Origin: Hermatobates lingyangjiaoensis | Taxonomy: Eukaryota > Arthropoda > Insecta > Hemiptera > Hermatobatidae | Direction: 5' to 3' | DNA: 64,000 bases | NCBI GenBank assembly: GCA_026182355.1 | Contig: JAPFBL010000084.1 | Coordinates: forward strand, 11,454,001-11,518,000 | Notes under the pieces: model-generated | Seen by the model: only the letters and a program-made list of their open reading frames with translations | Told to the model about the DNA's origin: nothing | Databases searched by the model: none | Position numbers and translations under genes: made by a program | In this document: piece by piece, positions 35,179-46,353 of the stretch | Layout of the letters: every line of letters starts with the position of its first letter | Position numbering within the stretch: the first letter of the stretch is position 1

Positions 35179-35463
35179 CCTGACGACAACATTGTCGAAA
35201 TGTAGCAGAGTTTTCACTTGCATGTCTTATATGTGTTTTCTTTCTGTGAATTTATTTTATTTAGTTCGTATAACCGTTTTATATAATTGTTTATATATAA
35301 ATTTAAATTTGTGTATTTATATTTGAACTAATTTAAATTTATATATAAACAATTATATAAAACAGTTCTACGAACTAAATAACATAAATTCACAGAAAGA
35401 AAACACATACAAGACATGCAAGTGAAAACTCTGCTACATTTCGACAACAATGTCGTCGTCAGG
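35179..35463. repeat. Large near-perfect palindrome, arms about 131 bp
   Basis: Arms 35179-35309 and 35330-35463 are reverse complements with few mismatches, separated by about 20 bp, so the region could fold into one long hairpin. Each arm tip carries the hairpin/GAAA motif: a degenerate one at 35180-35200 and a clean one at 35439-35462 on the minus strand. A (TA)n tract follows at 35549. Confidence 0.92.
35439..35462 (-). ncRNA. Hammerhead-like core motif, best formed copy (minus strand)
   Basis: Minus strand: CTGACGA, one C, 4-bp stem GACA/TGTC with loop TTGT, then GAAA. Both conserved boxes are intact. A closing stem III was not found by eye. Confidence 0.42.
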
Positions 35464-35548
35464 TTGATGGATGTAGTCGCTCCAACGCAGTCGAAATGTA
35501 TTAGTGAGTTTCTGTTATCTCTTCTGTGTGTTTCCTTTCTGTGAATTT

Positions 35549-35573
35549 TATATATATATATATATATATATAT
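35549..35573. repeat. (TA)n microsatellite
   Basis: An uninterrupted TA tract just beyond the large palindrome. Confidence 0.95.
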
Positions 35574-37550
35574 TCACTTAATAAACGGAAAGACGATCCA
35601 AAGTGGGCTCAATACGAGTTCCAAATCGAAGAAGAGTCACATAGAGTAAATAAACACACTTAGAAACTCAAATTTTTGGGCAATCCGTCATCAGGAGAAA
35701 AGAGAAAGGGAGACCAAGCACGTTATAGAATCTATAATTATAGAATGGTATTGGCTTCCTGTTTTGCTTTAGGAAATCTTGATAGCTTACTTTGTACGAT
35801 CTGGGTTGTTTTTCTTTATTTGAGCTTATCCCCGGCTGTTAACCTGTCAGAAGTGATAGATGTAGAGAAAAAGATAAAACATGCTAACAATGATTAAACA
35901 TTTATGACAATGGAACTTCTTTAGTTTGTAACTGGAGTATTGATGATATCGTGTTATAGAATGTTAATTTTTGAGAATGGGTTACTTCAACATAACAAAA
36001 CTTGTGATTTTTGTTTGTAGAATTATAGGTAGTTTTTAAACTCATTGTTTTGAAACAAGGATGTAGTATTTTTGTATTTAAATCCAAAGATATGCAGCAT
36101 TCTGTAAACAGATGCCTGTATATACGTTTACGAGAGAAAATAATTCACGAGTCATCAGTTTTCCTCGTTCAAATCAAATTTGCAGAGCAGACGTTTTAGT
36201 CCTATTTAAAACTTCCTCTTCAAAATGGAATTATTCAGAGAGAGAAAAATTATGAATTATTGAATTAGAATTAGTCAAGTGCCTGCAATATTCTTAACTC
36301 TCTGAAATGTAATGACTGAAAATAATATTTCTACCCATAAAGAAGGTTCTAAATGATACCGACACGTCTGATTTGATAATTTGATTTAAACCTGTGAGAT
36401 TGACTAATTCGTAAATTGTTTGATTCTAACAGATGGCGAAATATTTCAAGGATTGTTTATACTTTTATCTATATAAAATTAGATATATTCAGGAAGTACA
36501 AACTTTGGTATTGACTATGTTACTTTCGCACTGCTTAAACTCCTCAAAGAATGAATTGAAAATTACTGTGAGATTCTGGTATTAATCCAATGGAGAAATA
36601 ATAATCAAATGAAATGATTTATGAAGAAAAGATGTTATTGTAGATTTACACGTTCAAGATATGAACAAATTAGGGTATTAGTATAATTTTTTACAATTTC
36701 GATAAAAAGTATGACCAAATATTTTATTCACAATAACTAAACTTCTTGATTTTATTTTGGATTTACAATATATTCTAAGAACTTTATACCATAATGGTAA
36801 AAAGTATTAGAACGTATTCAATGCATGAAATATTTTTTTTGTTTGTTATATACAAACCTTCAAAAGAAACTAATTTTTGAAGAAAACGGACGACAACCTA
36901 CAAATCCGATTATTCTTTGTTGGATGGGCTTATATTAAAGAACTTTGGTGATCCGAATGAACTGAGGATAAATATGGCTTTATGAGATAGTAAGCTGATA
37001 TTATATAGATAACAGCAATAACACATAACTAAAAGGACAAGTGTATATCTTGATTTCATATTCGAATCTCTTGTAAATATAAAAAAATTTCGCATGGTTG
37101 TAAAGAGCATTACTAGGTAGTATATTTAAAACAGAACATACCACAATCAAAAAAGCACTTGATTGCTGTTTCACCAAGACACATCTATATGATACTATCA
37201 GACCATATGGTGGGCTCTGACTAAAAAGCCATTATGGAAGATTTACTGACCCAAGAGATAAAAGCTTCTACTCTCCAAGGTATGTGGACAAAGTTGATGT
37301 GGAATTTACGTGGAATTGGCATGGATCCCTCGCCAAAGTAGAATAAAATATAATGAAACGTTTGCCCAAGCAGAATCAAAAATAGCTTCTATTTACTCCT
37401 TTTTGACCAGGAGGTATAAGGAGGACGATTATGAGAGCTGTTTGACGGGGTGTCAGGAGGAATGGATCTATTGTTAATAGATTGAAAAAAATTGCCATTG
37501 TTAATATTCCCTTAAGTCTTAGAAGGATTTCCATTATTATTCGTACTTCT

Positions 37551-37583
37551 GCCTATGAAAAAGGTTTTAAAATAAAACCGAAA
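37551..37583 (+). ncRNA. Hammerhead-like / Penelope-end motif, degenerate
   Basis: GCCTATGAAAAAGGTTTTAA, then a loop, AAAACC and GAAACGTC: an 8-bp AT-rich stem (GGTTTTAA/ or GGTTTT/AAAACC) followed by GAAACG, as found at ends of many Penelope-like elements. The CTGATGA box is reduced to CTATGA. Confidence 0.3.
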
Positions 37584-37692
37584 CGTCGGCAACGTGTGTT
37601 ATATTTTTGACCCAGAAAACTGAACGGACCACGATTCTATAATACAGCTATTCTATCAAACTACAGCTAGGCCATGACTTGGAGGCTTTTGA

Positions 37693-40600
37693 ATGGAGGT
37701 GCAGATGGTAAACTTTAATATTATTACATCTTATTTAGCATGTCAAATATTTAACATGCTAAATAAAATTGTAATTCTTTAATATTATTTCACATTTCAG
37801 AGCGATTCTCTATGTCTGTGTAGCAGCAAAAGGCTAGACCAGTCATCAGCTGAGCTATCAGTGATAAAGACATCAAAAAAGCAGGAGTCGGTTGACCTAA
37901 AGTCTAGCTCTTCTGATCAAAAAAGGTGATTTCACCAAGTAAAATAAAATATGGTTACTTTTTTGTTTATTAATTTGCATACTTTTATTTTCACATTTAT
38001 CAAATTTACTTCAGTAGATATTTTGAGCATATTCATGAATTGCTAGCATCGACTTCAAAAGGAGTGGCCTACACTCAACCTTCCTATAAGTAAACATATT
38101 AAACTTCTTAACGACTTGAAAAATTACCTTAAGATTAGTATCCGTTGTGTAATATAGAACGAAAGAGTCCACTCCTTATTCTTCAATAAAACCCAAAGAC
38201 AATATTCATAAACACAAGAAAATCTACATATGATAAGTTTTGTTCAAGTGTATTATATATATAGATTGATTAGAGCATTTTGATAGATAAGTCCATCATA
38301 CCGTGAAGAGCATCAGAAATTATAGCATACCCTTGATTGGCGTTGATTTTTTACATGCAGGGATTTTATTCTTCTTACATCTCATATTAAATCACTATCA
38401 TTTCAAATTTTTTCATTAAACCTCTAAACATCATTTTTATTCCAGTCAATTCACTTAAAAAATGTAAACACTGTAAATAAATCTACAATTATAGCAGTTG
38501 ATCGATTAGTCCAGGATGCATATTCAGTTTTATAGTTTTCTTTATTGCTCTTTGTGATAACTGAAATTTCAGGCAATTTTTTTTACAAATTGCTAATTTC
38601 TACTTTTTTTTTTTGGAAAATGTCACTGTTTTTTGAGGAGCTGTTTAGGGGTAAAAAAAAATTTTTTTTTAAACATAGAATATACCATAACGCCCCTTTG
38701 ATTAATGCAATTTTGAAAAAAATACTTTAAATCATCCCCTATATAATGCTTTATTTTTAGGCACAATTTCATTTTTGATCCGTGAAACAGTATGGCTTGT
38801 GTCCTCCTCACGATCTTTAAGAGTGAATCAAAAGTCAAAATTTTTACATGTTATTGAAAACAAATTTTCAGTTGATTTAAAAATCTCAAGATTTTTTTCA
38901 AGTTATTGCTTTTGTCTCTTCCATGATAACGCCAACATTTCAAGACTCTAGAATTAGTAGTTTAGGAGGAAAAAATGTTATCCTCTCAACACAAATGAAC
39001 ACATTGGGCAAAAAAAGTGACTTTCCTATCATGCATAATTGCTCCCAAACTACAGCACATCTAAACTATGAGACACATTTTTGTGTAAAATATCAATTTG
39101 ATCCATCAAAGATTCTGGATCATAGCGTGGCCACACAATTTGGATACATACTCATTGGATATAAAGTTTCAAACATAAATCACAGTTTTTTTTTAATATT
39201 AAGAAGACTGTTAATTAAAATGTTCTTCGAATAATGGAAATTATATAATTTTTCAGTGCAAAATCAAAACATAATGGATCTACGCCCAAGAAATTAGATT
39301 TGAAGAAAATTGTGCACCTAAATCTCAGAAGTTGCATGTAAGTGAATGTCTTAAACATTTTAGATAACTCTTTTATTCGAATTGAAGTTTTAAGTATATT
39401 ACAGAAATCCTGATATACTTATAAAAATTGGTAACAACAACATTTACGGGCACAGGACATTATTAAGGTGTTACACAGATTTTTTTGAGAAACCAGAAGT
39501 AATTCCTGAGAATTATTGTGTGAGGATTCCAGAGGTAGGGGAATATTATGAGTTGTTTCTCTAATAATTATTATTCTGTTGGTTTGCAACTAGTCTGTGT
39601 TCACTTTTCAGGATCAAGTAACAGCAAAAGCTTTTGATACGATCTATAACTGGATGCTTATCAGTGATGAGGAAAAAAATTCATTAATTAACCGAAAAAA
39701 CATAATGGAAGTTTATGCAGCTGCTCAGCATTTGACTATTGCAGGTGATGGTCAAATAATATTTAAATTTATTGTAGACCTGTCTAATAATTCAAAGATT
39801 TTTTGTGTAACACATTTTTAATATTTTTAACTGTTTAAGAAACCAAATTTTTTTTAATTGTATAATCTCTAGTCTAGATGTTAGAATTGACTTCAGTTAG
39901 AGATGAGATTCTATACTTAATAACATTTTTATCAGTGTATCATTATAATCTCAGACAAGATATCTTATTTTATTGATAAAAAAACTGTTTTTTTTTTAAA
40001 TTTCAATCTGTCAATGTAATCTCATAAAAGATATTTTTTTACGCCTGATAATTTTGTAGTTAACATTTTAAAAATTTACGGAATCATCAAAATATTTCAC
40101 TTTTAATTATTATTAATTTTCTAAAATACTTTATTTCTATGTATTTTACAAGATATGTATTATTATAAATCAATATGTCGTTAGATTTATATTAGTTTGT
40201 TTATCATAAAGTTTACTAATTTTTTTTGTAATCTATAATTCCCTCATTCTTTTCTATTGGAGTTAAACATTGACAATTTATAAAGCTGTGATAGAACTCT
40301 CACAATTTATCCCCAAATTTAAATGTCGAATCTATTCAAAATTTAAATTGAAAATAATTTTAACTAATTCTGCATATACATGCAGATTGACCACTTATAC
40401 ATGGAACTTTAAGGCATTTTTCCTCTACAGATGATTATTACCAAAAAATTATTAAAAACATATTATTATAAATAAATTGTGATAACAGATTTATTATAAA
40501 TCTGTTACAATTATAAACTGAATTGTATACAACTTTACGTTTGTTATCCATATTCATAATTGTTTAAGTTGTGCTGATTTCTTAGTCCAATTACTAGCCC

Positions 40601-43600
40601 ATTTCACTTCAGAAATGAATTTTCCTCAGTGACAGTAAAACCAATATTTACCTTCTTTCACTACATTAGAGTTGTACTAATACTCACTTAGGACTTCCAA
40701 ATCTTAATGTAACTTAGTTGATTACATAGTAATTAAACTGTATTTTTCCCCATAACTATTATGCTAATCATACAGTTAATTTTTAACAACTTTAATCTTC
40801 TGATGTGGATTGATAAAACTTATCTATTAATGTAGTAAGTATTATTTTATAATTAAAAAAAAAACTAATACTTCATGTTTTCTGTCTATGAGAATTATTT
40901 AAAGCACATCACAAATTTATCTAGTAATAATTGCAAAGATGATAATGGCATTATTTCTAATATTAATTGCATGTTTTTATTTATTCCGATATAATTGGAT
41001 TTTAGAATTAGAGAAAATATGCCGAACTTCCATCGATAGTGAAGACCTGTATTCGGAAAGTAGTGCGTTTCTTCTATTTATGGATGCCTATCATTTTGGA
41101 CACAAAGAGGTCATGGAACTCATGCTTCCTCGTATTCAAAGGTTCTTTCTTCCACTCGTTAGCTCCGAGGAATTTCCACTCCTTCCTGTAAATGTTCTCT
41201 GCCAGATTTTAAGCTCAAACTTTATATGTGTACATTGGTACGTTTGAATTAAATAAACTAATTTATAGAAATGTAATAAGTAATTTAGCAGTGTAGCAAC
41301 AAATTCAAAATAAATTTAGATTTGTTTTATAATATAAACAATAACTAGCATTATTCATTTACATACAGATTGAATAGGATTATATTTCCTAATATAAAAT
41401 CAGAAAATGATTTTGTTTTAGCGATTTTATTTAGGGTGTTATGAATGTAATGGCACATATCAGTAAATTAACGTTTCGCTGACAGCCTAATACAAAATAT
41501 ACTTTAACTATTTAATAATTGGTAGGGTGTGACATAGTAACCATTTACGTTAATAATGTAGAGTTATCATTTTTTCTAGTCTCCAAATTCTATACAATAT
41601 TCTTACTAAATTCAAAATTGCAATTTAACTACAGTTGTCTTAATGGGAGATGTGAGAGACTTGTAATTTGTTGACAGTTCCAATACTAAAATTAGAATCT
41701 GGAATTGTGTACATTTGTTTTTCTCTCGTATATTCACCTCACATTAAAACCATAGAAAGGGACCAAAATAATTTTTTGACATTTATTGTTTACAACATCT
41801 TTACTCCCATGTAACATTTGCTGATCATATGTTTTTAATGGAAAAGCTAAATTTAATTTTACTAGTATGGAAGAGGATCTTACTTGACTGTATGCTTATT
41901 TGTCTTATAATGTTAATTTTCCCCGCACAAATTTAAAAATAAACTTTTCTTATTGAGTTTAACAAAAAAACATGTTTTTTTACTCATCCATTCCGAGATG
42001 TAAGAATTTTTTTAATAATTACCACACTGTACAAATATTTTTTATGAATAAATTATTTTTTTAAACAAATCTGTTACATTAATGTCAACAATCGGTTATT
42101 AGAAATACGTATATGAATATATTAATATAGCATCTCGACCACTGATATATAAAATTCAAAATGGGCTTCTTGAGGATTTGGTCCAAAGAATAAACTATTC
42201 ATGTTTATAAGCCGACATTTTGTCAAAAATTGTTGGGCATTTTCAAGGCTTTTTTTTCAAGGAAAACTATTTAAGTTATATCAATGCATCTAACTTTTGG
42301 AAGTGTATTTTAATAAAAGGAGGTAGATGAAATATATTTTGAATTTTTTATATGAATATATTGTATCATAATTTTATTTTCGCAACTTTCTTGATTTTGA
42401 TTTTCGAATTAATATTATTTCTTGATTTATTTTACTTTACGTTATTTTTATTGTTGTATTCTAATCGTGCTTAGAATACAAAACGAAACTTTTGTTAGTA
42501 TTGTATTTGTAAAAAATCTTGTACAAGGATTTCATATTCGTAAAATAAGTAAGAGAAACCTCCTGATGAGATATGATAGTGAAAATATTAGGAATGTCTA
42601 TTATTAGTGAGCACATGCCTGGCAAGACCAAACATGTGAGATGCGTATTTAAACATGATGTGTTGGTATTTCGAAGCTCACGCACACCTTTCGTCCTTAG
42701 CCTCGTTCTAGACGTGCAAAGTATGACCTATTTGTTATTGATACCCATTTTGGTTATGGGGGAACATAACTTCATCGAAAGACCTAAATTTTACCCCTCC
42801 TGAGATATTAGAGGAGGGAGCTTAAACTTCTACCTGCATTATACAGTCTCGGGAACAAGTAATATAAAGTTCTCTCAAAGATTTTTTATCTCCTACATTA
42901 AAAATCTGGGGTCATGATGAAAACGTGAATCTCCAGTCTCTAGTAGTAACGTCAAGCATGCCACCTCTGATTTAAATTTGTTTATTCCCATTTATACTAT
43001 GGGAACAAAACGTTTTTCAACGGCTTTCTTACAAAAGAACTTGGTTCAGTGGGTGGGTATTTTTGATGCATCATTTACATGTTATTATGGCAAATTTTTG
43101 CGAATATTTCATATATGCTTTTTAATGAACAAGACATTTGAGAACAATGGAAATAACATGTAGCCTTAATCTATTAACAGTTTTTATTAATGATTATTTA
43201 GTATATATGGTAAATGATATTATATTTTTTCTAGTGAACTAGAAGTGTTTTTGTCTGGTGCAAGATGGCTTCTGCACGAATGGGAAGCAAGGCTGTCCTT
43301 GGCACCTTCAGTTATGAAGAACATCAGATTTGGATTAATGACGCCTTCTCAGTTGGTTGATATAAGAAGAAATCCAGAATCTCCAGAGATTCTTGATATT
43401 ACGGCTCTGAAGGAAGTTAGGAAAATGATAGACGACGGCATGGCGTTAGTGTCTTTTACTGTTATCAATCATGTTCAGTATTTGGTTTTAATTTTGGGTC
43501 CACCATATTGATAACGTTGCTTCTAGTAAGCTTATTTGTATGTTGATCAGCCAATACTGATCATCACTTATTTAATATTGTTATTAATTTTGTTGAATTA

Positions 43601-45855
43601 ATTTCATAATTGGTTGCTTATCATTTCAAGTACAACTAGTGTTGTCTTACTATAATTGATGATCCTCTCAATTCTTCCTTAATTGATCCTTACTAAGTGC
43701 TTCATGACGTTCATTACCAAAGGAGAATGATTATTAATATTGAATTATGCTTAGGTATAGTGGAGTGAAGACCACTAGCGTGGGTTAGCAATAATGGATT
43801 GCTAAAAGGAGTAATAAAAGCTCCTTTATACGTAATCCGCGTAAATCCGCGAGGTTTTCCTCCCTATAGAGTGTCAGGTATAAATTACAAATCCTCACTC
43901 TAATATCCTAGATATGAAACATTTAAGTATTTCCGGTATGGATTCCACCAACAGATGGGTACTGACCAACAATACCGGAGGAATGTCTGAGAGATTGGAG
44001 GCGGCAAAGCGTTGGGCAATGGACCGTTGGCAAGAGCAGTGGGCAGGTGGTTCCACTGGCCGCTGGACCATGCAGTTTTTTCCTTCAGTGGCTTCGAGAT
44101 TTCGTGCCGGTGACCCTGATTTCGATCATTGGCTGGTTCAGGTGGTCACCAGTCATGGTGACTTTTTGGGATACCTTCACCGGTTCAGGCATTCAGGGAA
44201 TATATCAACGGAGCATATATCCGTTCGACAGATGAATTCCTCGATATAATTAAAGGAATCAAACCGGAAGGAAATATGGGGTCTTTAGATGTAGAGTCTT
44301 TGTTCACTAATGTTCCGGTTAAAGAGACTATTGAAATAATATGCAACTATGTCTATTCTAATTGTGATATACCACCACCAGCAATTGAAAGAGAACAGTT
44401 AATTAAATTACTGTAAGCTTGCACTATGGAAAACCCATTTACCCACATAGATGGATCTATGTATGTACAAATTGATGGGGTAGCTATGGGCTCACCTCTT
44501 GGCGTGGCCTTTACCAACTATTATATGTGTCACCTGGAGAATAATGTATTGAACAAGAGAGCTGATATCAAACCTACCATATACTGCAGATATGTTGACG
44601 ACTGTTTTGTCATAGCAAGGAATACAAACCAAATGGACGCGCTGAAAAAAGCATTTGAGGAAGAATCTTGCCTAAAATTCACTATAGAAAAAGCAATAGA
44701 AAACAAAATTAACTTTCTTGACGTCAGTATTAACGTATTAAATGACGAAATTCAAACCTCTGTATTTAAGAAAAAATCCAATACTACCTCCTACCTAAAT
44801 GTCCGTAGCGAATGCCCGCAGCGCTACAAAGATGGAGCAATTAAAGCCTTAATACATAGAACTTACAAGATCGCATCTAATTGGGAAATATTCAACAGGG
44901 ACATTAACAGAACGAAGCAGGCGTTCGTCAATAATGGCTATTCAAATGAAAATTTTGATCGCATATTGAAGCAATACCTTCAGGTAAGAAGTGTAAAGCG
45001 AATCAATGAAGATAGGCAAGCTATAGTTCATAAAGTTTATTATAAGAACCAGTTTTCAGAGCAACACAAGCTAGATGAAAGAATATTGAAAGAAATTATA
45101 AGAAATAATGTTAGTTGTAAAAACGATAATGAAAAAGTAACACTGGTCACTTATTATAAAAGCCCACGTGTGAGTAGTTTGTTTATTAAGAATAATAACC
45201 AAGAAAAAAGTTCAACTTTAAAGGAAAGAAATCTGGTGTACGAGTATACATGTACTAATGGGGACTGTGAAACCCAAAAACACTCGTACATTGGTATGAC
45301 TACCACATCCCTATCAAGAAGGCTCACCATGCACCTAATGGCCGGAGCCCCCAAAAAACATACGCAGGGCAAATATAATGCTAAATTAACAAGAGAGATG
45401 CTGGTTGCAAATACCAAAATAATAAAAAAAGAGAGTAACCACCATAGACTGAAAATTTTAGAGGCTATATTAATTCAAAAATTCAAGCCACTCCTTAATA
45501 TTCAGGTGGAAAATAGTAGCCGTATTTTGAAGCTGTTTAGTTCGCATCAAGGGCAGCCAGAAACCCTTGCAGGTAGCGACGCAGGCCGGGAGGCCACTCA
45601 CCCCACAGATTAACGCCCTACTATACTTAAACTTTATGGAAAAAATCCCCCTTCTACCTTCTCTGTGTATATAATAAACCAGGTTTTCACATTAGATCTT
45701 ATTCACGTCCTGATGATGAATGTTGATCATTCGAAACATGTCGACCATAGGAGATGTACTTTATTGTGTAGACGAAATAACGAGAGTGTTATTTAGAAAA
45801 ATTGAGAAACTTGTTAAGAAACAGGTATCAGCTAAATTTGGTGTCATTTTCAATA

Positions 45856-45893
<38 letters not shown>

Positions 45894-46297
45894 AATTCAC
45901 AGAAAGAAGAGATCACAAAAATTGCTACCATATTTCGATTGCCTCGTCATTATCAGGTTGGAAGATCTGAGTAGCTACTCAGACAGATGATGACCCATTG
46001 AGGGTAAGGATACTCAATTCTTTCTGAGAATTTGGTTTATTGAGTTGATGAAGTGAACTTGTTTCGTTTAATTGTTATATATATATATATATATATATGA
46101 ATCAATGATCAAACCACAATAAGAAATGGGAAAAAAGACTAAGATCTTTCAACGGTAACAAGCAGCCTTAGTCAGAGTCAAAAACCAAACTCCTACGAAG
46201 ACCACTGGTTGTAGTTGAAAGATCTTAGTCTTTTTTCCCCTTTTCATATTGTGGTGTCATCATTGATTGTTATTTCACGTGCTTATATGAAATATTG

Positions 46298-46353
<56 letters not shown>

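Larger units (their letters stand above)
27801..37692. other. Intergenic interval between divergent SNX29 and the BTB-BACK gene
   Basis: This should contain both promoters and any 5' UTR exons, but no TATA/Inr arrangement could be assigned with confidence in such AT-rich DNA. It holds a palindromic repeat (28911-29045), a SINE fragment (29951), an endonuclease fragment (30700), the intact SINE (31823), a tandem repeat (32420), the large palindrome (35179) and a hairpin/GAAA motif (37551). The stretches 32600-35150 and 35600-37140 show nothing recognisable. Confidence 0.6.

Noticed and set aside
43860..43910. GTGTCAGGTATAAATTACAA as another SINE remnant
   Set aside because: Only about 30 bases resemble the SINE body, which is too short to separate from chance.
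45720..45974. 84-codon ORF after the Penelope-like element
   Set aside because: It runs through a (TA)n tract and has no recognisable protein motif.
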